Shown: in pieces, positions 1 through 11,484 of the stretch
Numbering within the stretch: position 1 is the first letter of the stretch
How the letters are laid out: every line of letters begins with the position of its first letter
Assembly (NCBI GenBank): GCA_036898135.1
Contig: JBAHVR010000296.1
Coordinates: 17,501-81,500 of the forward strand
Direction: 5' to 3'
Length of the DNA: 64,000 bases
DNA from: Oncomelania hupensis
Lineage: Eukaryota > Mollusca > Gastropoda > Littorinimorpha > Pomatiopsidae
The notes under the pieces: generated by a model
Databases searched by the model: none
Told to the model about the DNA's origin: nothing
What the model saw: only the letters and a program-made list of their open reading frames with translations
Translations under genes and position numbers: made by a program

Positions 1-3000
1 ACACTGGACGACGTAACGCTGCAGGCGGAGGGCTGTGGGGTGGAAATAAACACCAGCGCTAAGTCGGGGGAGGTCCTGTGGTCAGTGAGAGATGTAAAAA
101 GTTCACTCTGTAGCCTGCATCTCCAAGTATCTCCGCACTTCTATCTCCAGGCTCGCACGCATCTGAAAGGTGACAAGACGTGTTGGGAACTTACGAAATA
201 CGCTACAGTTTATTTCCATAAACAAATAGCTGTCGGCTTTTATGCGAGAACGTTTAAGGTGGTGGATCTTGTGGACGAAACAACCAAAAACCCCGGACGA
301 TTGCAGCGACTAGGAGCGATGACTTGTGAGCGGTCTCCCATGTTTCAGCTCATGTTTTCGCCGCACAATGAGATGTACCTTTTTATGGTCGTGCCATCTG
401 ACATCAGCATTCACTTTACCACTTCCCGACAGTTCCTGAAGAACGTGCTGCCCGTCGTGATGGTGTCTGGGGCTCAGGGCTACGTCACCTCGCCAGGCTA
501 TGACGGACTAACCTGCAGCGCAGATCTGGTTGATGCCACACACACGCTGACTGTTCCCGCCGCCTACGAGGCTGTAATGATCAGCTTTGCGCGGCTGACC
601 TTAATATACGTGCAGTACGAATCCTGCGAAGAAGTTTCCTTGGACCTATCTTACGTCTTCCACAATGGCGTCAGAAATAAGACACGGCTTTGCCTGTCAC
701 AGCCACGAAGGCCAGAAGTAATTCATAATATTTACAATCTTTCCTTGAGCTTCCATGTCGGCGATCTACAAGAGTACTGCCGTACGCTGGGATTCAAAAT
801 GCACTTTTCTTTCCACGGAAAAACCGCGCTACCCGTGAAAACCAATAACAATTTCTTCAACTGTCAGGTGGATTTCTACCCAAACTTCCGCCGACACTTG
901 CACTGCAACAATCGGGTGGAATGTGAGGACGGCAGAGACGAGACATGGCGGTGTCCTTTCAGCAGTGACGCATGCAAGGGAAAACTAGCTTCGGGGACTA
1001 AGTGCTTTTTCACCGTTTTCACAGAAGACAGCGGCAAGGTCGACGAAGAACAGAGCCACACTGTCATAAACCGTCTTTCCCGCCAGTGCCAGACAGAGGG
1101 TGGGGGGCTGGCTGTTATTCAAAGTAGGATAGAGCAGGATGACGTGTACAAACTTCTGGCTTTTCACGACCATTGCGGCAAGTACCTCACGGGACTAGTT
1201 TACAGACAGAAGGGCATGCCCGCAATGTACAGTCAAATGTGGACTGGGGTAGACAAGTCCATTGTGTATACCATCTTTTCTTTCTTCGTGTACAGAGGCC
1301 TTTTTCCGAGCATGTCCTATTCCGACACGACTGAGACGCCTTACCTGGTTATACAGCCCCAGTACCTGTTTGATTCTACTTCCAATCAATATAGAGACGA
1401 TCCTTATCTCGACAGTGAATTCCTTTCCATCTGTGGTGCTGTTTGCCAAAGTTTTGCTGTCCCTAATACAGAAAACAAACGTGTTTATCTAAACAACACG
1501 TCCATGCAAAACCTTACATCACACGCCGCTCTCGCAGTTCCTACTTCATCTCAAGGCACTCTGGTATTGATTGTATGTCCAAAAGGACATCTAACACATT
1601 TGTTCTTGACGTGCTATACAAACAATGCTTGTGACGTGGAACAACCTGTGGACAAATGCTATTTCCCAAAGTCTATCGTGACGTCATCTTTGAAATTTTA
1701 CAGATCAACAGGTGGTGTTTCTGATGTTTCTCAAACAGCTCACAACAAACACACATCCGCAACAACACTCCAAGACATCAATAGCTGGCGGGAAAAAGTG
1801 CCTGATCACGTCTTTGTTTTGATGTTCGTATGCAACGACGGTGACGGAACGGTTCACTATAGCAAGGTGTGCGACAACAGTAATGACTGCAAGGATTGGT
1901 CTGATGAGACGTTCTGCAGTTACACGCCCTGTCAGCAGTTCACGTGCAGCAACGGCCAGTGCGTACCTTTCTTTGCCGTCTGCGACAGTGTGCCCGACTG
2001 CCTGCAGGACAATTTAGATGAAATCTGGTGTGATGAATGGAGTGTTGTTTCAATCAGGTAACTAACTGCCTGTTGCCACTTTCAATCAAGTAATTCTCTT
2101 TTGCCAATTTCACAGATTGTTTTGTAGCTTTCTTTCATTATGCAAAAACGTACAGCTATCCCGATACTTGTATACCATCGAGGCTGTCACTGCTGGAATT
2201 TGAAAACAAACAAAAAACTCTAAGTAGTTTTATATCTCTGTCTGCAGACAGGACATTGAGCTGCCTGATCCTTCACTCATCGACTACGACGGTCGAGGCT
2301 TTTTCACTCACACCTTTGACAACGCCACCCTGCCCTGTCCTCTCACTCATTACCGTTGTCCAGGACCGCCGCACCACTGCCTGCCGATCTACACACGCTG
2401 TAACGGCTTCTACGACTGTACGGGTCGTGAGGACGAGAACCACTGTGATGACCAGCAGTGTCCCGGTTACTACCGCTGCCATGAGTCTTTCGTCTGTCTT
2501 CATCCAGACCACCTGTGTGACGGTTGGCCGCAGTGTCCTCACGGCGACGACGAGCTGATGTGTAAAGAGAAACTCTGTCCCGCTGGCTGCCTGTGCCAGG
2601 GCTTGGCCTTTGTGTGTGTTCATCCCTTTGACGTCCAACACTTCTCTCACATCAAGTACCTGGACGCGTCTGACTCTCATCTGCCACTCGCTGATCTCCG
2701 CTCCAACCACGATCTGGTCTACCTGAGTCTGAGAGGATGTGGCCTGCAGTACGTATCTGCCTTGACGTTTCCTAACCTCAGACATTTTGATCTCAGTCAC
2801 AACCAGCTGCTCAACGTCAGCATGAACGTATTTGTGGGACTTGGAAACTTGCAACAGCTGTCGCTGTCCTACAATCCTTTGCACACTGTGTACAGTCAAC
2901 AGACGATGCAGAAACAGAACAGTCTGAGAATCATCGACCTGACTTTCACGGACTTAACGTCTTTCAACACTGAGCCGTTCTCAGACTTCTTGTCGCTGCA

Positions 3001-4210
3001 GCGGATGAATCTGTCGCAAGCGGGAGTAGACACTATCCTAACTAGGGGCTTCCAGCACGTTCCATCGCTCACTGAGCTGGATCTGTCCGGATGCCCGGTA
3101 GAAAACTTTCCTCCTGATTTGTTCCAGGGTCTGTCCAGGCTGCGGAAGATCAGGACGGACACTTTTAAACTTTGCTGTTTCAGAATTCTTCCTGCAAATT
3201 TCGACAACAATTTCTGCTTGGCGCCTCAAGATGAAATCTCGTCCTGCGAGGATCTGGTGCGATCGCAAACTTATCGAATATTGCTGTGGCTTATGAGCTT
3301 TTTGTCTGTCTTCGGTAACGGCTTTTGTCTCGCCTTCAGGCTACTTTTGCGACAGACGAGCATCAAAAGTACATTCAACGTGTTTGTCAACAGTTTGTCT
3401 GTGGCTGACTTCATCATGGGGGTGTACCTGGCCATGATCGGCATAGCTGATCTTTCTTACCGCGGGATTTACCTGCATTATGACGTCACGTGGACTCGTA
3501 GCGCGTCGTGCCGAGCAGCAGGATTCCTCTGTCTGCTGTCCAACCAAGTATCGGCTTTTACCGTCGCCTTGATAACGCTGGACCGGTTTATCGTACTTAG
3601 CTTCCCTTTCAGCAGCGTCCGTTTCGGCAGAAGGTCGGCAACTGTGGCTGTGACGTCGTCATGGATTGCCGGCTTTATTCTGGCGGTCTTTCCGCTACTT
3701 CCTGTGACGACACATTGGCGATTCTACAGCCAGACAGGCATCTGCATTCCTCTACCCATCACCCGTTCTGACTTTGCGGGCAGGAGTTACTCATTTGCCG
3801 TTGTCGTCGTCACCAACTTCGTCCTCTTCCTATTGATCGCCGGCGGTCAGGCAGCCATTTATAAATCCGTGCGGCAAAACTCCATGGACTGGGATACCAC
3901 TTCTGAATCCAACGTCCAAGACGCGACCGCAAGGACCAAAGTCAAAGACGCGACTGTTGCTCGTCGACTGATCACGGTGGCTGTTACAGACTTCCTGTGT
4001 TGGTTTCCCATTGGCCTGTGTGGCATTCTGTCGTCTGTCGGCATCCCCATTCCTGGCGAGGTCAATGTGGCAGCGGCCATCTTGATTCTGCCGTTAAACT
4101 CCGCTCTGAACCCCTTCCTCTACACGCTCAACGTCGCCATGGAGATGCGACGTCGAAAGACACGAGACAGACTTCGGGAAACGCTGCTAAGCAACTTGAA
4201 TAAGGAATAA
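1..4210 (+). CDS. LDLa/LRR 7TM receptor (GRL101-like GPCR), 5'-truncated, two exons
   Basis: The frame is open from base 1, so the gene enters from outside the window. Exon 1 ends at 2057 and exon 2 runs 2248-4210; the join is phase 2 and keeps frame. In order I see a CUB-like segment (about 460-720), a cysteine-rich LDLa-like module (about 859-960), a C-type-lectin-like segment (about 970-1480), two LDLa modules before the intron (1830-2040) and two after it (2333-2572). Leucine-rich repeats follow (2650-3190), then a rhodopsin-type 7TM core (3270-4130) with NSLSVAD in TM2, a DRF variant of the DRY motif near 3580 and NPFLY in TM7 near 4110. This order matches snail GRL101-type and relaxin-receptor-like LGRs, plasma-membrane receptors whose ligand is unknown for this copy. 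CUB and lectin calls are weaker than LDLa, LRR and 7TM. The stop is TAA at 4208. Confidence 0.88.
2058..2247 (+). other. Intron of the GPCR gene
   Basis: The donor is CAG|GTAACT at 2057/2058 and the acceptor is a pyrimidine-rich stretch ending CTGCAG at 2247. Splicing here joins an open frame ending inside an Arg codon to an open frame that contains two more LDLa modules, while the unspliced frame stops at once. The 190-base length is modest. Confidence 0.85.
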
Positions 4211-4238
4211 GGAATGTGAGACAGACTGGATAATAGTA

Positions 4239-4240
4239 AT

Positions 4241-4321
<81 letters not shown>
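4239..4321 (+). repeat. (AAT)n microsatellite
   Basis: About 27 uninterrupted AAT units begin 29 bases after the receptor stop codon, inside the probable 3' UTR. Confidence 0.95.
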
Positions 4322-4323
<2 letters not shown>

Positions 4324-4367
4324 AGTTGATAACAGCAACAAGAATTGATTTCTACCTTCTTTGCAAA

Positions 4368-4373
4368 AATAAA
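4368..4373 (+). promoter_or_regulatory. Candidate polyadenylation signal of the GPCR gene
   Basis: This is the first AATAAA after the stop codon outside the AAT tract, about 160 bases downstream, and it is followed by a GT-rich stretch at 4423-4468 that could serve as the downstream element. It is a sequence match only. Confidence 0.35.
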
Positions 4374-4422
4374 CAAATCATCAAGATAATTCCATTCATA
4401 TCCAATTCAAATTATTCTCTGG

Positions 4423-4468
4423 CTGTGTGTGGTGTGTGTGTGTGTGTGTGGGTGTGTGTGTGTGTGTA
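4423..4468 (+). repeat. (GT)n microsatellite
   Basis: Alternating GT with a few interruptions. It marks the end of the GPCR 3' flank. Confidence 0.9.
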
Positions 4469-4888
4469 AGTTGGTGCGGCTGCATGCCCTCCTATGCACG
4501 TCAAAAATTAATTCCCTCTCCCCTCTAATCGCCCACCCCACCACCGATTATTTTATCTCAAGCACAGTGTGATTAGAAAGGCGCTTATATGCCAAACTAC
4601 TAAGGAACTTGCCATGTTCAAACTCAAGTCTTGTAAGTTCTTTGCTTATTATCCCAAAGTTGACCAAATTCGCGGAGAATAATAAATTGCAAAGGTAATT
4701 GCAAAGGCACAAAGAGACCTTTGGGTAGGATTTTGTGAAAAGAGGTCTTAACTAACACAAGGTGTGGAAAAAGTAAAAGAGTTTTTAAAAAATGTTTATA
4801 AATCTCAAAATTACCTTGTTAAGTTAGAAAATAATGTTTAAAGAACTGGATAGAAATTCAATTCCAGGAAATAGAGAACATGCAGTCT
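4469..4888. other. Intergenic, nothing recognised
   Basis: There is no sizeable open frame here. A short 'AAAGGCGCTTATATGCC' near 4577 resembles the tail motif of L2-type LINE/SINE elements, but it is too short to call. Confidence 0.4.
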
Positions 4889-6660
4889 GAACAAGAACAA
4901 CAGCAAGAAGGCCTACCAGACTGTGATACGGCTGACAAGTGTAAAACAACCCAAGGTCTCTACGATCCAAAAGCAAGTCTGGCATATATGGATTACAGAA
5001 GAACAAGAAGTCTTGATTAGATGGACAGATTACAGCTCTGACCTTTACCACCACGCACCAAACGGAGACCCATCAGTCCTCGCATGTCCCCAGAACCGGG
5101 AAGAAAAATAAATTCTCCCAATTCTACGAGAAGTTGAGGCAGCAGTGCAATCGCTGAAGGAGGGGAAGTCAGCGGGAGTGGACAATATACACGCAGAATT
5201 GGTTCAAGCAGGAGGAGAAGCGATGATTGACGCCCTCACCCTTATCTGTAACAAGATCTGGCAAAATGGGGAATGTCCTACACCATGGAACCAGTCGCTT
5301 ATTATCACTCTCCCCAGAAAGGGTAACCTTTAGGAGTGTGAAAATTACCGCACCATCAACCTCATCAGCCATCCCAGCAAGGCCCTCCTGAAAATAATAC
5401 TCAACAGGTTGAAACCCCAAGCTGAACAAATCAAAGCCGAAGAACAAGCAGGATTCAGGGCAGGGCGAAGTACCACTGAACAGATTTTCAACCTCAGAAT
5501 AATCTGCGAAAAAAACCGACAGCCCCAACAGCATCTATGTCATGTGTTTGTAGACTTCCAGAAAGCATTTGACCGAGTCTCGCATGCAGCTTTATGGGCA
5601 ACCATAAGAGTGTACAACATCAGTCCTAAAATTATTGAAGCCATCAAAAGCCTGTATGACAAGGCTACGAGTACAATCCTCCACAACAGCGCCATCGAGA
5701 ACTGGTTCAGAACAACAATCAGCGTGCACCAAAGATGCCTACTCTCTCCAAGACTCTTCAACATCTTCCTAGAGAACATTGTGTCAGATGCCCTTGCAGA
5801 TCATGAAAGCACAGTCAGCATAGGGGGTAGAGCAATCTCCAACCTCCGTTTTGCGGATGCCATTGGTGGGTCGGTTGTAGAGAAGCAAGAACATGAACAG
5901 TTCATACAGAGGCTTGACACCACCTACAGAGGCTTTGGAATGTAACTAAGTGCAGAAAAGACCAAAATGATGACCAACAACAACAATGGGATCAACACGG
6001 ACATCAAAGTCCAAGGCCAATCCCGCAACACAGTGCAAAGCTTCAAATATTTAGGAGCCATTATATCAAGCAATGGGTCGCGACAGGAAATTCTCTCCAG
6101 GATGGCACAAACAACTGCTGCTCTGACAAGGTTGAAGCCCATTTGGAAAGACAGGACCCTATACCCCTCAGTCTACACTCCATTGTACAGCTATTGCGTT
6201 CCCTTGTCATCTCCATCTTCCTATACGCTTGCGAAACATGGACACTCACAGCAGACCTACAACAAAGAATACAAAGGATGGGGATGAGGTGCTACAGGAG
6301 ACTTCTTGGCATTTCCTATACCCAGCATATCACAAACGACGATATCCGACAGACCATCGCGCAAGCCATTGGACAACACGATGACCTGCTCACAGTGGTG
6401 AAGAAACGGAAACTCCGATGGTAGGGCCTCAACAGAGCATCAGGCCTTGCAAAGACCCTCCTGCAAGGCACGGTGCAAGGCGGCAGAAAAAGAGGGAGAC
6501 AGAAAAAGAGGTGGGAGGACAACATTCGAGAATTGACTGGCTTGACAGTGGGCGAAAACATGAGGGTTGCGGAGGACAGAGAAAGATGGAGTACGCTGGT
6601 TAAACGATCATCTGTGATGCCCCAACGGCTTCCGAGTTACGAGGATAGGATAGGATAGGT
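4889..6660 (+). pseudogene. Non-LTR retrotransposon (LINE) ORF2 remnant, copy 1
   Basis: Translated pieces in shifting frames form a continuous LINE reverse transcriptase: a pre-RT region (4889-5110), RT fingers with GKSAGVDN (5160-5333), palm with FVDFQKAFDRV and CLLSPRLFNIFLE (5409-5945), and the C-terminal region with YACETWTL and VVKKRKLRW (6140-6650). The catalytic block reads FADA instead of FADD, and there are stops near 5110, 5332, 5943 and 6421 plus frame changes, so it is dead. It ends in a short GGATA tandem (6641-6659) that looks like the 3' tail. Three other fragments of the same family lie in the window (6980-7170, 8774-8900, 28897-29955). Confidence 0.85.
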
Positions 6661-6664
6661 TAAA

Positions 6665-6960
6665 TTCGTGGAACACAAAGTATTTAAAAAACGTCAACTG
6701 CATTTGCTAAGAAAATATTAATTTTCAGTTCATCACATTCTTTTCGATTGTACAATTTTAACAGCAATGTACAAAGATAACGGAATTATTATGTCAGAAG
6801 ATGACATTAAAAACATTGTCTATAGTCCCATAATAGCTGACATTGTTTGCATTATTATGGAAACCGATTTGTACAAATTATTATGATTTTTATTTAATGT
6901 TAGTGTTTTATTCAATTGTTTAAGTTTTTAGTTGTTTAATATCACTTTGTAGTGTACAGT
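6665..6960 (+). pseudogene. 3' end of a second LINE (Jockey/I-like ORF2 tail)
   Basis: A frame ending with the stop at 6884-6886 reads a tail of the 'HHILFDC...DDIKNIVYSPIIADIV' type, as at the end of ORF2 in RNase-H-bearing LINEs, followed by an AT-rich 3' UTR-like stretch. An in-frame stop at about 6718 breaks it. The family assignment is from memory of the pattern and could be wrong. It sits between two oppositely facing tails of the other LINE family. Confidence 0.4.
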
Positions 6961-6979
6961 CGTAAAAGTAAAGATCCTG

Positions 6980-7170
6980 TTCTTTCGATCCTATCCTTTC
7001 CTATCCCGTAACTCAAAAGTCGTTGGGGCACCACAGATGATCGTTTAACCAGCGTACTCCATCTTTCTCTGTCCTCAGCAGCCCTCATGGCTTCGGTCAG
7101 TGTCAAACCAGCATTCTCGAATGTTGTCCTCCTATTTCTTTTCTGTTTCCCTGTTACACACGCCCGCAAA
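6980..7170 (-). pseudogene. 3' terminal fragment of LINE family of copy 1, inverted
   Basis: The reverse complement matches 6540-6660 closely, with the same AAEDRERWSTLVKRSS reading and the same GGATAGGA-type end. It therefore forms an inverted pair with copy 1, separated by about 320 bases. Confidence 0.85.
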
Positions 7171-7175
7171 GGGCG

Positions 7176-7476
7176 AACGTATGTGACTTAGGTACGAGAC
7201 TATTGAGGTCACCGAGGGTTTTCTCCGGGCACTCCGGTTTCCTCCCTCCCTTCAATAATGGTACAGAATGCAGTCAATATACAAATTTCAAAAATAAAAA
7301 TTCGATTTTCTTTCCGTCTTCTAATAGCGATCTCCCTGCCTTTACACCACCTGTTTGAGTGATGGATGTGTGTTTGGTGTGTGTGAGGGAGGATGAGACA
7401 GGTGAGCGTGTATGTTGGTATAGATCGCCGCGCTTTGAGCCTGAATGATTTGGGGAAAGGCGCGTATAGCATCCTC
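7176..7476 (+). mobile_element. SINE-like sequence with L2-type tail
   Basis: The right part holds a GCGCTTTGAGC block and then GGGGAAAGGCGCGTATA, directly followed by an (ATT)n run. That arrangement is typical of the 3' tails shared by L2-clade LINEs and their partner SINEs. A clear tRNA-like head with A and B boxes is not visible to me, so the 5' boundary is a guess. Confidence 0.35.

Positions 7477-7550
<74 letters not shown>
7477..7550 (+). repeat. (ATT)n microsatellite
   Basis: About 24 perfect ATT units abut the start of the next LTR, replacing its first bases. Confidence 0.95.
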
Positions 7551-7551
<1 letters not shown>

Positions 7552-8037
7552 ACTCGATGATGGTGTTTTTCTATCAGTAGTTGATTCAGCCCCAATGCTG
7601 GAGTCCTGATAGGTGTAACTCGGATTCGTTTATCCACGCAACCCGTTCAATCAGCAACAAGGCACGGAGTCGTCGTATGAAGTTTTCAAACTTTATTCAG
7701 CGTACATCAGCAACTGCATTCAATCGCCTTTTTACTTTCCTCCTTACTTTACACAGAGCATCGAATATATAGGCTTAGTTTTTCTCTTCTCCAGAACACT
7801 TTGGAACGATCGAGCATGACTTATTGACGCAATTATAACAATCACAAATGAATTCGTCAACAATGTCTTACGTCATACAACATTCTTTTCGGTCCAAGAA
7901 TGTTCTCAAATATCTATACCTAACGGGAAGCTTCAATCGATAATAAACAAGCAAATCTAGAGAATTCTCCAATAATATCGACCAACTAAAATTACCAACG
8001 TTATACAAAGCTTCTTCTAACAACAATGCAAACTCAC
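7551..8037 (+). mobile_element. Truncated LTR of the Gypsy-B family
   Basis: The sequence follows the LTR at 59752-60395 (opening ACTCGATG, then TATCAG, GATTCAGCCCC and the TATCCACGCA block) but is diverged. It breaks off after the GCAAACTCA block, where the next LTR begins. The left end is cut by the ATT tract. There is no internal region attached. Confidence 0.75.
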
Positions 8038-8773
8038 TGTTACACTCGGTTTGATGTTGGTGTTTTCTATCAGTATCTGATTCAGCCCCAATGCTGAATT
8101 CCTGATAGGGTGTAACTCAGATTCGTTTATCCACGCAGCCCGCTCAAGCAGCATACAAGTCACAAAGTCGACGTATGAAGTTTTCCACTTTTATTCAGCA
8201 CACATCAACAACTGCATACAATCGCTCAATCGTCTTTCCACTCTCAAATTTACTTTCCAACTAACAACAACTTCAACTCTCTCAACAACAGTGCGGCACA
8301 CAATTTTATAACCTCTCTCTCTCTTTTCCCGAACAATTTAGATCATGGTAGACTAAAATGACGCACTACAACCAATCAAATAAAAGATCATCATCACTGA
8401 CTTACGTCATACATATTTCTTCTCCTTCCGCCATACTTCGATAATTATCCCGAAACTTCGATCGATAGTAAACAAGCCGATCCAGAGAATTCTACAACAA
8501 TATCGGCTAACGAAAATTATCAACGTTATACAAAGCCTCTCCTAACAACAATGCAAGCTCAAATCAAAGGTAAATAAACTCTATTATTGAATACTTTGCA
8601 AATCGAAACGATTAGATCTATCGTGCGCGTTTCCGACGTACTACCATTCGCGTTTCAACATAACACTCACATCAAAGGTAAATACACCCTATTATTGAAT
8701 ACTTTGCAAAGCGAAACGATTAGATCTATCGTCCGCGTTTCAGACATATTATCGTTCGCGTTTCAACGTAACA
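8038..8773 (+). mobile_element. Solo-like LTR of the Gypsy-B family with internal duplication
   Basis: It starts TGTTACACTCGG and ends GTAACA, the same short inverted ends as the Gypsy-B LTR. Its last 108 bases are tandemly duplicated (8558-8665 and 8666-8773), and each unit ends in TAACA. No coding region follows; LINE sequence begins almost at once. Confidence 0.75.
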
Positions 8774-8900
8774 CTCCCCATTGTTCTACCTCCTTGCGCC
8801 GTGCCTTGCAGGGTGGTCTTTGGAAGGCCTGATGCTCTGGTGACGTGGTTATACCATCGGAGTTTCGGTTTCTTCACCATGGTGAGCATGTCATCGATGA
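8774..8900 (-). pseudogene. Fragment of the copy-1 LINE family
   Basis: The reverse strand reads MVKKPKLRWYNHVTRASGL and LQGTAQGG, matching the end of ORF2 in copy 1. It is fused at about 8900 to a different LINE. Confidence 0.7.
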
Positions 8901-10310
8901 CTTCTGACATAGAGAGGGTGTTGTCATGGATGACGCCAAGGTTTGTGACGAAATATGACATAGGAATAATGGTTTGGCCGAGAGTGACAGTGTCTAAAGG
9001 GATAGAAGATAGGTTGTGTTTAGTACCCGTGAGCATAACTTCAGTTTTGTTAGCATTGAGCTGGAGCTTGTTGGTACTCATCCAGTTAGAAATGTTTTCT
9101 AAGCAGTCGGAAGTTTTGGGCAGAATAGATGGAAGTTTTGAGAAGTGTCAGTGTTTTTGAGGTTTATCGTCTGCGCAGAAATGGTGGAAAATATAATGGT
9201 TTTGGATGATCTGAGACAGAGGAGCTGTGTAAAGGGTGAACAGAAAAGGACCTAAAACTGACCTTTTAGGAACATCGAAGACAAGCCTAGACTGTTCAGA
9301 AAGGTACATGTAGTAGTCAATGCAGACAATTAGAAACGATCAGAAAGGTACGAATGGAACAAGCTTAGGGCACAGTCCTTTAGTCCAAATGAGTTCTCAA
9401 GGCGCTGAAGGAGGATGAAGTGATCGATAGTGTCAAAACCGGCTGAGATCGAGAAAAGGTCAAAAAGAGATTTTAACAGAATCAGTGGCGGAGAGGTCGT
9501 TCATGATGTGAAGAAGCTCTGATGAGTAGAGTGGTCAGGACGGTATGCGGACTGGAATGGACATAACAAGTTGTTAGATGAGAGATGATGATTGAGATGT
9601 TTGAGCACAACCTTCTCCAGGAGTTTGGATGGGAAAGGGAGATTACAAACGGGGCGGTAATTCTTCAAGTCTTCTGGATCAAGGTATGATTTCTTTAGCA
9701 GTGGCCGCACGATGGCAGACTGGAAACAGGAGGGAACAGAACCAGATTACAAGGAAGAGTTGACTATGTTGGTGGGCTGGGAGGAGGTTAGTGGTACAGT
9801 CTTTAAAAAATGAGGTAGGGATCGGATCAAGCTCCCATGTCTTAAACGAAATGGTGCTGAGAATTTCAGCAACTTCAATTTCTGAGGCAGTATGAAAGGA
9901 GAAGAGTGGCGTGCCGGTGAAAGGCGGATCAGGAGGACATGGTTGACAAGGCGTGTCATCAAGAGATTCGGGAAAAGTTTCGATTTTCGATGTAAAGAAT
10001 GTTTGAAAAGGATGAAGGTAGTTCAGAAAGTTCAATTTTTGTTGGAAGAGAAGTGTTGGTGTTCCCCCGGAGGTCAATCATGGTAGAAAATAGTTCTTTG
10101 GAAAAGAAGTGTTCTTAATCTTTGTGTTGTAGTAATGTATTTTAGCTGCAGAGATTGCTTTTCGGATGTCACACTTGCACTTCTGAAAGGTCTGTTTGTG
10201 AACTACTGTTAAGTTTGTAAGACCGCCACATGCGATGGGCTCTACGTAGCTCCCGTTTGACCTTGCCGATCTCGAGAGAAAACCACGGCGCAGATCGACG
10301 GTCAGCGATC
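8900..10310 (-). pseudogene. CR1/L2-like LINE ORF2 remnant
   Basis: On the minus strand, moving down from 10310, there is a linker with RRSAPWFSLEIGKVKRELRRA, then SEIEVAEILSTISFKTWELDPIPTS (RT start), then [21 protein letters not shown] (9501-9710), and finally KLQLNANKTEVMLTGTKHNL (8930-9081). These blocks are in the order expected for CR1/L2-type reverse transcriptases. The palm region between 9160 and 9500 is open only in pieces, and frames shift several times, so it is inactive. Confidence 0.75.
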
Positions 10311-10319
10311 AGGCAGGAG

Positions 10320-10700
10320 GAAGAATGAGCATGTTGATGGCGTGGTTGACGATGCAAAGGGGACATGGTAGTTGCTGATGATAGTGGTGGGGTTGTTGAT
10401 GTTGCTGACGATGATGACGGCGTGGATGACGCTGATGATGGTAGTGGCATAGTTGATGTTACTGACAATGATGGTGTGATTAATGCTGACGATTTTTGTG
10501 GCGTAGTTGATGCTTCTGACGATGATGGCATGGTTGGTTGACGTCGCTGACAATGGTGTTGTGGTTGATGTCGACGATGGCGGTGAGGTGGCAGATGCTG
10601 CTGAAGTTGGGTGTGGCGTGGATGATGTTGCTAACGATGATGGTATGATATGGTTGGCTGACAATGACAGTGGTGCGGACGTTGCTGCTATGTTATTAAA
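10320..10700 (+). repeat. Degenerate GATG/GTTGATG minisatellite
   Basis: Imperfect units of about 24-30 bases of the type GTTGATGTTGCTGACGATGATGG... recur many times. On the minus strand they read as a Ser/Thr/Pro-rich frame (STTPxSS) that runs directly into the LINE linker, so the expansion seems to have arisen next to or inside the LINE. Confidence 0.7.
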
Positions 10701-11009
10701 CATTGGCTTGATGTGTTTGCTGACATGCTGAGGTGCTTGATCGCTTGTAGGTGTAAAGAATAGTGTTGGAAGAGGGCGGCAAAGGGCTGATGATGGAAGG
10801 CAGCAACGGGAAAGGGTTTATGCGGTGGGAAGAGAAGCAGCAGAAGTTCAAAGGTGACAACGGCCTGTTGGTGATTAAGGGGAGGAAAGCAGTCGTAGAT
10901 TTATAGGCTGACGTATGGCACTGGGTTAGTTGGCGAGGTTGGAGTATTAATATTGCTGGCAATCAAAGCGGAATAAACATAAACAGAATTCAGTCAATCA
11001 CTGTACCAG
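10701..11009. other. Intergenic, nothing recognised
   Basis: No supported gene or repeat family. This is the left flank of Polinton-1 and ends in the 9-base sequence CTGTACCAG. Confidence 0.5.
11001..11009 (+). other. Left flanking direct repeat of Polinton-1
   Basis: CTGTACCAG here is repeated at 27692-27700. Polintons normally make 6-base target duplications, so part of the 9-base match may be chance or may belong to the element ends. Confidence 0.65.
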
Positions 11010-11171
11010 AGATAGTAAATATGGGCTTAGACCGCCCTTGTTTTTCTGGCGCCTTTTACTGCAATTTATGGCTGTTTTATGAGCTTTTAAAAGGCGTGCC
11101 AAAGCACTCTGGGAATCCGCAATTTGCTAAATATAATACATATTCGTATATCTTGCGTCTTTGCTTAAAAC
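11010..11171 (+). repeat. Left terminal inverted repeat of Polinton-1
   Basis: It pairs with the reverse complement of 27529-27691 with scattered mismatches and at least one 1-base indel. The best-conserved part runs from GTTTTTCTGGCGCC to the block ending TTGCGTCTTTG. Confidence 0.9.
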
Positions 11172-11213
11172 AAAAAAAAAATTACAACCCTTCTACATTA
11201 TGGTTGTATAACA

Positions 11214-11450
11214 TTACACATTAATATCTGCTGGAATGATCTTTTGTTTAACAAGATAGTCCCGAGTAAATAACGATAATGAAAAGATACCAACCAGTTT
11301 ACCAGCATCTGAAAGATCCATTTTCCCCAATTCAATAGGTTTCATTTTTAAAAGAGATTTTGCAATCATGGCATAAGCTGTATTTAAGCCCACTAAGACA
11401 ACACTATGGTATCCAAGATTAACAATTGTTTGTTCATATGGTACACTCAT
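11214..11450 (-). CDS. Small membrane-type Polinton protein (78 aa), unknown
   Basis: I start it at the ATG at 11450, which follows a TATATATAAAA leader of the type used by the neighbours, rather than at the upstream ATG at 11504 that would run through low-complexity sequence. The product MSVPYEQTIVNLGYHSVVLV... has two hydrophobic stretches (about residues 10-27 and 45-60) and a Lys-containing tail. It may be a small membrane or virion component. I do not recognise the family. It follows the 148-aa gene in the same orientation, next to the left inverted repeat. Confidence 0.6.
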   Translation of the reverse strand: MSVPYEQTIVNLGYHSVVLVGLNTAYAMIAKSLLKMKPIELGKMDLSDAGKLVGIFSLSLFTRDYLVKQKIIPADINV

Positions 11451-11484
11451 TTTTATATATAATAAAAAAAATAATAATAAATTA

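Noticed and set aside
4120..4469. Poly-Leu and poly-Ile frames across the AAT tract
   Set aside because: They are translations of a microsatellite on both strands.
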